From the NCBI GenBank assembly GCA_023935145.1, contig CM043698.1, positions 147,895,125-147,959,124 on the forward strand: a DNA stretch of 64,000 nt, read 5' to 3'. A program made the translations under genes and the position numbers. Shown here piece after piece: positions 33,819 through 47,400 of this stretch; the first letter of the stretch is position 1, and each line of letters starts with the position of its first letter. The stretch comes from Bretschneidera sinensis (taxonomy: Eukaryota > Streptophyta > Magnoliopsida > Brassicales > Akaniaceae). Below the pieces are notes generated by a model, which was not told the DNA's origin, did no database searches, and was given only the letters and a program-made list of their open reading frames with translations.

Positions 33819-35363
33819 GGCCCCAACAATGACGCCCATGGGCGTTTTTCGCAAATTTCACCCGTGGGCTCGCCCAGGGCGCGCCCCAATTTCATTTTTT
33901 AAAACACTAGGTAATATCACTTATTGTCCCACAAAAGACCTAAAATCATATATACCCACACAAATAATCGAACAAATGTGCAAGTTGAGCGAACTACCTC
34001 TTATTGTGTAACTCATAACTCAATAACCCTTTCCTTTATAAAGAGTTTTTTTTTTCAAATTAAGGTTTTTAAAAATCTCATTTCCTTTATAGGAGGTTTT
34101 GGAGATCAACTCCTTTACTGTAAAAAAAAATTATAAAATAAAACATACAGTACATATAAATTTTGATTATAAAGTGGTCCCCTACATTCCAAAATTTAAG
34201 GAACCCAAATATATGTGCAAAAACAATGTAATGTAAGCTTTACTTCACAGTTTTTACTGCAAACGAGTTGATCTCGAAATTTTGATTTTATTTTGGTAAA
34301 TAATACATTTTTTACCACATCATCAAATAAAAAAACACAAATTACATTAATGGTCCCTATAATTTGACATAACATTTGAAATAATCCCTAAAAGATTAAA
34401 ACTTTTTTTATAACTAACCATTCTCCCTTAACCTCATCTCTTTCTTTTAGTATCATCTCCTTTTAAAAATAAAAACTTAAATCAATCCTAACCCCTTTTT
34501 TCCTTCTCTTCATTTAATTTGGACCTTATATACAAAGAAAAAGTAGTTCAGATTTTTATTCGTCCCAAATGAAAGACAAGGAACTAATTAAAAACAAGGG
34601 AAGGGATACACTCTCCTGCTTAGTGCCCATCATATACCTTACACATCCTGCTGATGCTAATGGACCTCAGCTTGCCCATGGACACCCACCACTAAGAATG
34701 CTTACATAGAGATAAAGATTAAAACAACCCTATAGTATGGAATAAGATTTTTAACTACTTTTGTTTGGAAAAAAAACTCATCTTATAAATTGAATTTATC
34801 CGGATGCCAGTTAGGTTAATTGGTAAATATTACTTACTTGACTTGAAATAGAATATTACTTGCACCATGTATTGAAAGATAAGGAAACAGAAAGGGTTAT
34901 CTCCCCTGGTATATCTTATAGATTATGATGTAGGGGAAAATCCCTTGTCCAATAGCTTAATGACACGTGGCATGCTTCAAAGGTAGCAATTTCGCAAGAA
35001 GAACAAACGACTAATTAGATAAGAACACATGACAAAGAGCATGATCATACTTTCACACCAAAACCCTAATTCTACTACGACACTCCATCCCGTGAATAAA
35101 CTCAGCCTTATCTCCAAACAAGTCATGATCTTATCAATATAACTTAAAATTTAAATAAATATCAATCTTATTAACAGTTACGTTGTTATCGGGATTTCAT
35201 CTCCCACACTCTATATGGGGCTCTCACAATCAAAAGGCACACAAAAAAAAAACACTATCTCTACTTTCTAAAGCATCGGAGAGTCCCTCGAAGGCATAAC
35301 CCCTTCGGTCCTCTGACTAATTTTAGGATTTTTCCTCGTTTCGTATGTGTAGGTACCATATTT
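33819..35363. other. Intergenic, with a GC-rich palindrome
   Basis: No gene recognised. The first 80 bp after the SINE are unusually GC-rich and contain the perfect palindrome ACGCCCATGGGCGT at 33832-33845. The rest is ordinary AT-rich sequence up to the copia element. Confidence 0.5.
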
Positions 35364-35715
35364 TGTTAGGGTTAAACTACCTTATCCCTACGGATCTTGA
35401 TATGCGAATATAAAGAATAAAATATAAATAAATCAAAGACAAACACATAGCACACAGATTTACATGGTTCACCCAAACTCGGGTTATGTCCACGGAGTTG
35501 CAGCGATTTCACTATGTCTTGAAGAACAATACAAGGAAGTCTCACCCCTAGACACCCCTCATAGTATTTACAAAAGAAAAAACGGCTCACTCACTTACAC
35601 AAAAGAATAAGATGAAACTTTTATATTTCCGGGTTAAAATAAAACAGATACCAAACAGTGCTGAAAACACCATATTGGACAAAAAAAACCACCAGGCTCC
35701 ACACATAGCCTAACA
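35364..35715 (-). repeat. 3' LTR of the copia element (left copy)
   Basis: 352 bp, TGTTAGGG to CCTAACA. It is adjoined at 35716 by the reverse complement of the purine tract CCAAGTGGGAGAT, so in the element's own orientation this is the 3' LTR. Confidence 0.9.
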
Positions 35716-35806
35716 ATCTCCCACTTGGAGACTGGTGCAATCACCAACACCAAGCACCACATGCCTTCAAACAAAGCAACCATCGCCGTAACTCATTCAC
35801 CTGTCC

Positions 35807-38800
35807 TCAAGCTTGAAGACCAACTAAAGCTGAGCACAGCTTCAATTTCTCAATAGTGACACCCTTAGTCAACATATCTGCTGGATTCTCAGTTCCACGA
35901 ATCTTCTTCAGTACCAACTGTTCACTGTCGAGAAGAGAGCGAATAAAGTGATATCTCAACTGTATATGCTTCATCCTGGAATGAAACATCGGATTCTTAG
36001 CAAGAAAAATAGCACTCTGACTATCACTGTGTAGAGTACCCCTCTCATTCTTCTTACCCAGCTCATCCAAGAGACCTGTAACCAAACCATTTCCTTCCCA
36101 GCTTCAGTTATGGATACATACTCAGCTTCTGTAGTAGAGAAAGCAACAATCTTCTGTAACTTAGAAGCCCAACTTACAGTTGTGCCACCCAGAGTATACA
36201 CAATCCCTGTAGTACTCTTATTGCTATCAACATCACCAGCTAAGTCTGCATCCACAAAACCCTGCAGTTTTAAACCTGCCCTTGTGAAGCACAAAGATGT
36301 ATCTGAAGTGCCTTTCAAATACCTCAAGATCCATTTGACTGCCTCCTAATGTTGTTTTCTCGGATTAATCGTGTACTTACTCACTACTCCCACTGCATGT
36401 GCAATGTCCGGTCTTGTGCCGACCATGGTGTACATAAGACTTCCAATAGCTGAGGTATAGAAAACCCTACTCATGTAGTCCTGTTCCCGCTTTGTCTTTG
36501 GTGACTGATCCTTAGATAATCTAAAATGACTAACCAAAGTTGTGCTCACTGGTTTAGCACTATCCATACTAAATCGATTGAGAACCTTCTTTACATACTC
36601 TGTCTGTGAAAGTTTCAAAGTTCCACTGACTCTGTCTCTGATGATTCTCATACCAATGATTTGTTTTGCAGCACCCAAATCCTTCATTACAAACTATTTT
36701 GACAACTGTCTATTGAGATTATTAATCTCCTCAATGTTAGACTCTGCAACAAACATATCATCCACATATAATAGTAATAGGATATAAGAGTTGTCAAAAC
36801 TCTTAACATAGCAACAATGGTCTGCCTGGCACCTTGTGAACCCTTTGCTACACAAGAAGCTGTCAAACTTCTTGTACCATTGTCTTGGAGCTTGTTTCAA
36901 CCCATACAAACTCTTTCTCAGTTTGCAAACCTGATTTTCCTTTCCCTGCACTGCAAATCCTTGTGGCTGATGCATATAAATATCCTCCTCCAAATCACCA
37001 TGAAGAAATGCTGTCAACACATCTAACTGCTCAAGATGTAGGTTCTCTGCAGCCACAATTCCCAGTCACAGCCTGATTGTTGTTAGCTTCACAACTGGAG
37101 AGAAAATATTTGTGTAATCAACACCCTCTTTCTGTTGAAACCCTTTCACAACCAATCTGGCCTTGTAGCACTTACTACCATCATGCTCTTCTTTTACTCT
37201 GTATACCCATTTGTTATGTAAAGCTTTCTTCCCTTCTGGTAATTCAGTTAGTTCTCATGTCTGATTCATCATCAATGAGTCCATCTCATCCTTCATGGCC
37301 AACTCCCACTTGCTAGAATTTTTAACCTGCAAAGCTTCATTATAATATTCTGGCTCACCACTGTCAGTCAACAAAATGTAGAACAAGGATGGTGAGAACC
37401 GTTGTGGAGGTCTAATGTTCCTAGAAGACCTTCGGACAGCACTTATGGGCATACATTGTTCTACCCGTGGGTCCGTATTCTCATCATTTTCCTGACTTCT
37501 ACTCTGCACTATGCTCTCAAAAAATTCATCCAAGTCAACAAACTCAGACTTCTTTGGTTATGGCCCTGTAACAACAGATTCTGCACTTGACCTATCTTTG
37601 TACATAGCATGTTCATTGAAAATCAGATTTCTACTCCTGATGATTTTTCGATTTTGATTATCCCAAAATCGATAACCTAAAGCTTCATTACCATAGCCAA
37701 TAAAGAAATATTTTCTAGATTTAGCATCTAGTTTGCTACGAGCATCAGAGTCAATATGAACATAAGATAAACAGCCAAAAACTTTTAAGTAAGAAAGGTT
37801 TACCTCTTTTCCACTCCATACCTCTTCAGGTATCCTGCAATCCAAAAGAACTGACGGTCCTCGATTTATCAAGTGAGCTGTTGTGCTAACTGCATCGACC
37901 CAAAAAGTTTCTGGCAACCCAGCATGCAACCTCATACTTCTAGCACGCTCCTTGAGGGTCCTGTTCATGTGTTCAGCCACACCATTCTGCTGTGGTGTCC
38001 AGGGAATAGTCTTCTCCATCCTAATCCTATTAGCAGCACAAAATTCTCTAAACCCCCCATCTATGTACTCTCCACCATTTTCAGACTTCAAATATTTTAC
38101 CTTCAAACCTGTTTCAGTATCAACCATGGCCTTCTATTTCTTAAAGGTCTCAAAAATCTCAGATTTATTTTTCAGAAAATAAACCCATACCTTCTTGCTT
38201 TAGTCATCAATAAATGTGATATAATATCGCGAACCTCCAAGAGATGCAACCGGGGAAGCTCCCCACAAATTTGTGTGTACCAATTCCAATTTTTCAGACT
38301 TTGGAGTTCTGCTTCCTTTCAAGAAACTGACATTTCTCTGTTTTCCAAGAATACAACTCTCATACAAATCAAAGTCAAAGGATTTCAACTCTGGTAGTTT
38401 CCCTTTAGACAGCATCACTTTCATCCCTTTTTCACTCATGTGACCAAGCCTGCGGTGCCATAGGTTTGTATCAATTTTTGCATCAACCACTGCAATAGTA
38501 TCTCTCACACTTGAGGTCATGCACAGAGTACCCGTTTTTGTTCCACGAGCCACTACCATGGCTCCCTTTGTAATCTTTCAAGTACCAGCCCCAAATGTCA
38601 CCGTGTGATCTTCAGCATCAAGCTGTCCTACAGAGATCAAGTTCCTCATCAATTTTGAAACATGTAACACTTTCTGTATCAACCACACAGACCCATTCGG
38701 CAATTTAATGCGAACGTTTCCCATACCCACAATATCCAAGGCTTCTCCATCAGCTAAATATACCTTCCTAAAATCACTTGTCACATAGTGCTCCATGATT

Positions 38801-39699
38801 TCTCGGTGTGCAGTAGTATGGAAAGAAGCTCCTGAGTCCAAAACCTAAGAGTCAATGGGACTGTCAACAGAAACTAATAGGGCGTCATGTAGTTCTTCTA
38901 TCACAGCATTTGCAGCATCGTTCTCATTCCTTTTCTTTTGTGGTTCTCTACAATTTTTCTTAAAGTGGCCAGTCTTGCCACAATTCCAGCATTTCAGTTG
39001 TCGTCCATATCTGGATTTACTCTTACCTTCTCTTCTGGATTTTGATATATTCTGATTGGAATTTTTATCCTTTGCTCTACCTCTTGTCTCAAGATTTAAA
39101 GCGGAACCAGAACCCGAGGTTTCACCCGCATTTCTCATGCAAACCTTCTCACTTAAAATCAAATCTTGAATATCTTCATATTTGAGTTTATTCTTCCTTG
39201 CAGAATTACTCACTGTCATTCTCATGGTTTCCCAACTGTTTGGCAAAGAAGCCAAAACAATTAAAGCATAGATCTCATCATCAAAATCAATCTCAACAGA
39301 GGACAATTGATTAACAATTGTATTGAACTCATTCAGATGCTGCGCAACAAGGGTACTTTCCACCATCTTCAAATCAAACAACTTTTTCATCAGATGCACT
39401 TTGTTGTTAGCCGACGGTTTTTCATACATACTGGACAAAGCCGCCATCATATCCTTGGTGGTCTTCTCCTTCATAACATTGTGCGCAACTGATCTTGATA
39501 GAGTTAATCGAATAACTCCCAGTACCTATCTATCAAGAAGATTTCATTCGTCTTCTTTCATACTGTCTGGCTTTGCCCCTAACAGAAGCAAATGTAATTT
39601 CTTCCCATAGAGATAATCCTCGATTTGCATCCTCCAATACCCAAAATATGTGACATCGAATTTCTCGATTCCTGTTGCCTTTCCTTCTTCTCCGGCCAT
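35807..39699 (-). pseudogene. Copia gag-pol polyprotein with in-frame stops and one frameshift
   Basis: The ATG at 39699 opens gag (MAGEEGKATG). Gag carries the UBN2-type core (ANNKVHLMKKLFDLKM) and a zinc knuckle CWNCGKTGHFKKNC near 39000-38960. Protease has LDSGASFHTT at about 38840. Then come the GAG-pre-integrase region (LWHRRLGHMSEKGM), the integrase core (ENGGEYIDGGF, TPQQNGVAEHMNRTL), reverse transcriptase (QLDVLTAFLHGDLEEDIYM; YVDDM at about 36750) and RNase H (FVDADLAGDVDSNKSTTG; STTEAEYVSITEAGKEM). Nearly all lies in one frame, interrupted by about eleven stops (for example 39544, 38845, 38578, 38200, 38134, 37558, 37255, 37057, 36694, 36346) and one frameshift near 36085, after which RNase H resumes and ends at 35807. 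The catalytic motifs survive, but the polyprotein cannot be made intact. Confidence 0.9.
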
Positions 39700-39722
39700 C
39701 GCTCCCACTCAAAAAACTAATA

Positions 39723-39734
39723 GCTCTGATACCA
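39723..39734 (-). other. Primer-binding site of the copia element
   Basis: On the minus strand this reads TGGTATCAGAGC, two bases inside the right LTR. It is complementary to the initiator tRNA-Met 3' end and confirms the minus orientation. Confidence 0.85.
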
Positions 39735-39736
39735 GT

Positions 39737-40088
39737 TGTTAGGGTTAAACTACCCTATCCTTACGGATCTGGAGATGCGAATATAAAGAAGAAAATAGAA
39801 ATACATCAAAGACAAACACACAACACACAGATTTACGTGGTTCACCCAAACTCGGGTTACGTCCACGGAGTTGCAGTAATTCACTATGTCTTGAAGAACA
39901 ATACAAGAAGGTCTCACCCCTAGACACCCCTCACAGTATTCACAAAAGAAAAGACGACTCACTCATTTACACAAAAGAATAAGATGAAACCCTTATATTT
40001 CCGGGTTAAAATAAAACAGATACCAAACAGTGCTGAAAACACCAGATTGGACAAAAAAAAACTACCAAGTTCCACACATAGCCTAACA
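39737..40088 (-). repeat. 5' LTR of the copia element (right copy)
   Basis: 352 bp with the same ends as the left copy. It borders the primer site and gag start, so it would hold the element's promoter. Confidence 0.9.
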
Positions 40089-43000
40089 CATTCCAACTCT
40101 TCGATTACTTGACAAATTTTAAGCATCAACCGATTTAATGGACTGTCAATAAACCAAAAAACAAAAATAAAAAAATATCATCTCTTTATGAAAATTGAAG
40201 TCAAGTTTGTACTTCCATTTCTCATTAATCATACAACTAAATTAAATATAAAAATAATATACCATACTAAAATGCTGCATCTAAATTCAGATTTAAAATT
40301 AATTCCCATAAAAAATTAAAATTAATTACTCTACTCTATAGAACTCAACCATTTTAACTAAAACCTTTCCTTTAAAAAAAAAAAATTCTTTCACTCTTTT
40401 TTTCATTAAGCTACTGCTCTTGATGAGTAATTATTTTGCAAAAGCATCGGACTCTTGTCATGTAATGATAAATAGAATTTATGTCTTAATCATAGTTTTT
40501 TATTGCATGACACATGCATTAATAAAACAACATCATGCCTATATATGATCTTTGATTTTTAACTTGTTATGATTATTGTGGTCAAGCAAAGACCACGCAA
40601 TCTTGTGTAATTGTTGTGGTCCTATGATGAATATTGTTCTAGCTAATTATTATTAATTATGAAGACAATTTAATCTTTGAAGAAAAAGAAAATTAAAAAG
40701 CAACACTCTATTTAGCCTCGTAATTTTATAAATAAAAAAATGTATAATGTAAGAAATATATTCGTGAAGTTTACTATAATCTCTTAATTTAGTGATCATT
40801 TTCACCATTTATTTAAAAATTTGTATTTGATTTCTCTCATCACTACATGTGGTTTTACGGGTAGTGGATTAATGGGTACCAGTTAAAATTATCCGTTTTT
40901 GAATGAATTTTATTGTTCATTCTCATACCCGTGTTTTTGTAGATGGACAACTAGTCAAAAACAGGTATTGGTAAAAAAAATTTTATTTAATTGAGAAAAT
41001 AGGGATTCAGATTAGAAACGGGTCGGATCTTAAAAGTAACGAGTCAATGGGTACAGATTAAAAATATATATTTCTTAATAAGTCTTATTTTTCATGCTTA
41101 TATCCATGTTTTAACAGACAAATAATAAGATAAAAATAAATAAGGACCAAAAATCTCATATTTACTAATCACCAATGTAAGAAAAACATATTGCAGGAAG
41201 AGTTGAAGAAATAATTGTGGAGTACACAATTTATTTGCCTTTTTTTCTTCTTTAAAATATAATTATTATTTTTTTAATAGATTTCTATTGTTTTTGCCTA
41301 AACCTAAGATTGTGTTGAAGATCCATTGAAAATCACATATAAACCAATCAAGGAAACAAAGGATCAATCAAGTTTTTTTTGTTTTTTTTGTGATACTCTT
41401 TGTCGTCATGACTCAAAAATGGTTTTCCACATGAGAATTTCTCAATTTTCTAATTGCTCATAAGTCAAAGATGACGAAGAAATGATTGCATCAAAGAGTG
41501 AAATGTGATTTGATGATAATATATATTTTTTTTTGTATAGAAAAAATAATATTATCTTTAATATCACATCAACTTATATTTTAACAAGTCATTAAAAACA
41601 ATTGCCTAACAAGGCAATTTAAGAATCGTAAGATTATGAAGCCTCAACCGCCACTAAATTTTTATATATAATTTTACTAAAATTGTCTTACCATTTTTTT
41701 TCTTCTTGTTTGTCTGTACTCTTTCACATAGAAATTTTTTTAATGTTTCTGTCTATTTATTGCTTGTGTGAATGTTTGATCTTCCATAAATAAGAATAAA
41801 TATTTGAGATCACCTTTCATGATTTATTTTTATTTTTATTTTGTCACAATGATAACTCTAATCAAACCGAGACATTACCCACGGTTACTTTTTGATACAA
41901 TTTTTCTTTTTAGATCGAGTATAAAATTAATATCTTAAATTAGTTTCAAATTTTATTAGTAATTTAAAAAAAATTACTGATAATGTCTATATAAATATGA
42001 AATCTAAATAAATATTATCAATATAAATTTTCAAAATTACCATGAAATTTTAAATGTGACCCGACCTAATTAAGAATTGTTCTTTTTTATATGCTTTTTT
42101 CGGATTTCATTAAGATATTTACAATTAGCAAATTGTTGAAATTAAGTAAATTTTGATATGTACCTATAGCAATTGTTCCAATTGATGCCATTCTTTTGTA
42201 CCCTTTCGCAGGAGACAGAAGCCTTTTTTTTTTTTCTTATGAATTAACTTTTTGCATATGATTTTCTTGAAAAGAAACATCATTTCTAAAACTAAAGTGA
42301 AACATAAATTTGCAATTAATTTTTAATAAAAGGAAAGAAAGAAAAAAGACTCGTACAAAGTTCTTTTATGCAAATGCTGAAACAAGAAATTCAAAAAACG
42401 AAATGAGAGCTATCTAAACGAGAACAGCCCTATCATCCATTCCCAATTGATGGTAGGAATTATATATGCCAACCCCACAAAAGGCCTTACCCACTTTATA
42501 GGGCCTCAAAAAGGCTAGTTTACAAGGGACAACACACCCTCAACTAACAGAAAAGGGTGTTTATTTTGAAGGGCAACATGCCCTCAACTAAAATAAAAAA
42601 GATGTGATAGGATATATGTGATGGCACAAATTTTGGCTGTGATTCAGGAGACAGTATTCAGAATTAACAGCTTTTTTTTCTTTACCATTGCTACTTGAGT
42701 GGTGCATTACCGTCCCATCAAAATATCATGGCATCCAATGGTAAGTTGCTGAATTATGTTAAACCAATATTCTCACATTTGAAAAGAAAGACAAATATAC
42801 ATTAATTGAAGTATTTAGCTGTCCATTTTGAATCAAAATATTGTTGTATACTAATTTCTTTATCTAGTGTTGAAATCCTTACTTGGAATTAGAATTATAC
42901 ACAAGAAAGAGAGTTGTATGACAAAGAGCTATCATTTTGAGATCGAATCTCGCTTACTTCATAGATGGAAAGAACAAGGGAAATAAGAAGGCTAACTATC

Positions 43001-44446
43001 AATTCTGTATCTAAAATCGAATTTCAAAGTAAAAAATACAAGAGATGAAAAAGGCTACCTCTCAAGCTCGTAATCCCAACAGGCTTCTTATGAAAGGAAT
43101 ATATATATATATATATATTAAATTTTATTTTTAGCTATTTAGTTTATCTCGTGATTTTATTAGATTAATGGAGTTTAAAACGTTTTTATTGGATCTTTTA
43201 AATTTGATATTCGTTCCAATCAAATCTTTCACCTAAATGATCCGGTAATCTCATTCAATTCATTCATAACACTCATTCAAAATATACTCATTCATAACAG
43301 GTTCATTCACATTAAGTTCAACAATAAAGTCGAAAGTAATTTCATCGAATTCAAATAATATAATCACGTTATTTATTATCCTCACGTCTTAATCAACGTT
43401 ATTTAACTGATATTTCATTATATCAACTACAACCCTATGTTTAAAAGAAAGTTTAATGACCATTGACTTGAGAACTTTCATACAAATATCATACATATTT
43501 GAATCATTAGTTAATGAAAAAAATCATTTGAATGAAAAATTTGATTGAAACAGATACCGAACTTAAAGGACTCAATAAGAACGTTTTAAACTTTATAGAT
43601 TTAAGAACAAAAGACAAACTAAAAAAAAATCAAAATCAAAATTACTTGAAAGTTTATTCCCTATGTCATTCAATGCATTAGTGTAACTTAAATACTTTTA
43701 AGTCAATTAATTTTCCCCAAAAAGGCTTTGTCAGTCGAATGGTAATAGAAAGTAAGAACCACTCCATTTTGAACAACTAGGAGATTAGTTGCCATCATCA
43801 TAAACTTCCCCAGATATTTTAAACATCAATTGTGGATTAATCTACAATTATCCTAAATCCAATAATCAAATCATTTTCCACCCATGGCAGACAAAATATG
43901 CTCTCATACCCACATCGTGTTCAATTTCCAGCTTGCCACTAGCCTCCTTTATTCACCCGATGATCCACAAGAGAGCAGACCCTATGTGGATTGATTACTG
44001 TTGTAGGTAACACTAGATGCAGTTTCTAATCCAACTGGAAAGTTGAACATGAAACATTAACAATGCTGACGACGAAATTGCTCACCATATTGCACAAATG
44101 CAAAAATCTGGTCAGCTTCCCTCGAATCTAAATGGTTTCAAGAAAATTTTCACCTCGTAATAAATTTATGATCCATGGGACCAAGGAAGTATTAAACAAC
44201 TAATTCAGATCCAGTAATACAAGAGAAATTCATATTGCAAAACCGAAAAAAAAAAAAAAAAAAAAACTAGTGTTTCGAGTGATGCACATTTGTAATTTCT
44301 AAAGTTAACGAACTACCCTGAATTTTAACTCGGAACTTCGGTGATATAAAGGAGGGACCTACATGCATCTCTCAGCTCACCAGAATTGCTGGGGAGCTCG
44401 TTGGCACCACCAACCGTCAATCATAGCTCAGAAGATGATCTAAAAT
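40089..44446. other. Intergenic, AT-rich, no gene recognised
   Basis: About 4.3 kb without a recognisable coding frame on either strand. It contains an AT microsatellite at 43099-43119, a poly-A run at about 44252-44272, degenerate ATTAGTAATTT/TACTGATAATG blocks at about 41930-42060 that resemble the foldback family at 14621, and a local repeat of ACCCTCAACTAA/GCCCTCAACTAA near 42537 and 42570. The right end (about 44250-44446) should be 3' UTR and terminator of the SEC61 alpha gene. Confidence 0.5.
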
Positions 44447-47400
44447 TTAAAAACCAAAGAAGCCAAGCTCACTAGCTTTTTCCTTTTCAAATGTCTCGAA
44501 GTACTGATAAATGATGGTAACTGCAAGAAGAATTCCAGTTCCCGAACCGATGGCCCCCATAAAATCTGCCAGCACTGTCAGTGCACCAATGCACACCCCT
44601 CCGAATGCTGCAGCTGTCGGTATGTAGCGGTTCAGCTCCTTTTGCAAGTTCGACTCCCGATGTCCAGGCATAACCATTTGTTGTTCCTGAAACAGCAAAG
44701 AAATCAAGTAACCTAAGATTAAAGGCGAAACACTCTTCAGCTAACGATCATATATTACAAGACATTATTCAAAGTAACTGAATTAACTAGCACCAACCTA
44801 ATAAATAAAACAAAACAAGAAAATATTTTAAAGTAAATTTGGCAATTAACATGAGTGAATAAGCTGTATCTTGACTAGAGTCCATATTTTTCAAATTACT
44901 AGGTAACTACAAAGCCTAAGAACTGACGGAGAACATTGATAATTTACACCGTTCCAAATCTCTAGCTCTCTCTTAGCAATTACCTGGTCAATAGAAAGAA
45001 AATTAATTACTAAGTAGTAAGCACTATCTCAGTTTGTATTTTATACAGAAGCCTTTCACCATAAAGATAGACAAACGTTTTGACCCCAACCCACTCACCC
45101 ACCTACATTTAAGCCTTTCAGGAACTAGGTTGGGAACGGGGTTTAGGTCCCCAATCTTACACTCTGGAGAACCCCAGGAAAAGAAAAACGCAATAACATT
45201 TCAAATCAACACGATAGACAAAAAACACAGCAGAAATTGTTGTAAGAACTACTCAAAATCTTTATTTAAAATTAAACCACCAAAATCTTAAAGAAATAGG
45301 TATATGACCTGTGAGGTATGATGATATCCGGTTCCGTAATAACTCCCACGGAACTAAGAAAGTTTACTAGTAATTACGGGGAAATTGAGTAGGAACTTCG
45401 ATATTTAAATTTTTTCTTTTTAAATTTTTTGAAACAATCACTATTCAATTTACCGATAATTACTAGTAAACTTTCCCGATTCCATGGTGGGTCGTGGTAT
45501 CACCACTCATCCCATTTTTAGCAACTATGACTTGAGAAGAGTTTTAAGTTCCTACAAGACTTGATCTAATTGGGGATACTTACCATCTTGCAAGACTAAA
45601 CACACTAGAATTTAAAAATCTCCTATTGAAGTAGCACCCTATTCCAACGTTTGTTTGTCACTTCGATTTGTGAAAATAGTGAATACATAACCCACAACAG
45701 AACCCACTGAAGAATTGTGTCCAAAATAGTTACTCCCAACATTCAAACATGAATCCCTTCAAAGTTTTCAAATTACCAACTTCAGAAGATTCAAATCACA
45801 GCATAAGTTATTGTATTTGCCATAACGTATTTCTAACTTTATCATGAGATCCAGCATCCACGTGCAACACTCAATGATTTGAAATATAAATGACAAGGTA
45901 ACAAGTAGAAAGTCAAGTAAATTAAGGTCCAGGAGACCATGACTGCCCAACCCACCAACCAATTTATATTTCACAAACAATTAGTGCAAATACTTAACAC
46001 ATCCAAAGTTTTAGATACTTGAATAAGCATCAAGACAAAATAACTGGATTAGATTTGATGCTAAACTAAACCCAAAGTTTCAAAATCCAACATAGTTCTT
46101 AATCATATAAAATAAATTTCAATATTTTGAAAATTATGTGAAATTATCTTTTAATATAAATAGGCTGGTGAGCTAGATCCAAGTTGGAGATGCTGAATTT
46201 TACACATCCCAACTCAAACTCTGTAAAAAAAAAAAAGTTAAAGTCACACTCCAAGTAATCTATTGGGTTCAAGAGTTAGAATAGATAACCAACGCAAATA
46301 CACCCCTTGATAATTCTCAGGTTCCTTAACCATATTTACATAACCGAAGCTTAATTTAATCCTCCAGGAATTTGTAAAGAAAAAAGACATGTCGCTAGGA
46401 TACACTAATTTGTCAAACAGCCTGATCCAAACACAAACCAAATGAACAAAAAATAAAGGAAAGCGAACAATGGAGTGCAACACAAAAATTTCATCATCTG
46501 AATGAGTGGAACATGTAGACAACAAGTCACATACCTTGAGCTGCTTGGCAACATCTTTGGCAGATGATCCAGAAACTTCAATCCAAGTTTTTGAGAACAG
46601 TGCACATGCTGACAACATAAACACAAGATAGAACAGTGCATGGAAAGGATTGGCTGCCATATCAGCTAAGCTGCAAAATAACATCGCAACATGACAATGG
46701 AGTACGGTTAGCGCCAGATGGCAGAGCAAGGGAGAAAAAGTAGTATTACTTCTTTTACCAACACAAATGCAAGAACAAGAAAAACACCCAATAGTCTACT
46801 AACAGAAACTGTCTTAATCACCTGGAAGGCGCAGTGATATAATATGCAAGACCACCAACAGGGACGAACTGACCACCTGAATATTCAGATTCCTTCCACT
46901 TACCCAACAGATTCACTAAAAAATTTCCACTGTACCTCCTGTACAGCAACTGCAAAGACACATGCCATTAGATTGACTAAATCATAAACTAGAGAAAACT
47001 GAATTTCAACTTGAGCATACAATTATCTAATTTCAGTACCTGGGAGATGAAGTAAAGGTTGGAGACAAGTGCAGACTGCAATATGATGGGCATGTTAGAG
47101 GTGTAGAAGAGTTTGATCGGATAAGAACCCTGCTGCCCACGGGCATTCTTTGACCTCACAGGCAAAACAACACGGAATCCTTGGAAGTAGATAACAATTA
47201 GAAAGATCAAGACTGTGGCAAGCAGATTTGTCACATTTGGAAGATTCTGCCGGTAAAAAGCCTCACGGAGAGCACGAACTTTATCAGTTCGAGTAATCAG
47301 TAGATGGAATAAAGCAATGACAGCACCTTCAAATTCAGCTCCTCGCCCACTGTTAATGGTGGTTGGACTAAATGCTTTCCAGATTATGCTTTCACTGCAA

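Larger units (their letters stand above)
35364..40088 (-). mobile_element. Ty1/copia LTR retrotransposon, Tnt1/Tork-like, inactive
   Basis: Two 352-bp LTRs (35364-35715 and 39737-40088) start TGTTAGGG and end CCTAACA. The primer site beside the right LTR and the purine tract beside the left one show that the element reads on the minus strand. Domain order gag, protease, integrase, reverse transcriptase, RNase H marks Ty1/copia, and sequence resembles the Tnt1-94 type. Flanks TATTT (left) and CATTC (right) match at three of five bases; both mismatches are C/T transitions, so a decayed target duplication is plausible. The LTRs differ at roughly 25-30 of 352 sites by eye, so the insertion is old. 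Confidence 0.92.

Noticed and set aside
36110..37590. Plus-strand frames of 60-174 codons between 36.1 and 38.6 kb
   Set aside because: These are antisense shadows of the copia polyprotein on the minus strand.
42870..42990. SINE suggested by GAGATCGAATCTCGC
   Set aside because: Only a B-box-like word is present. No A box at the right distance, no tail and no target duplication.
46244..46729. 161-codon minus-strand frame
   Set aside because: It is SEC61 alpha exon 5 read through into its flanking introns. Only 46535-46670 is coding.
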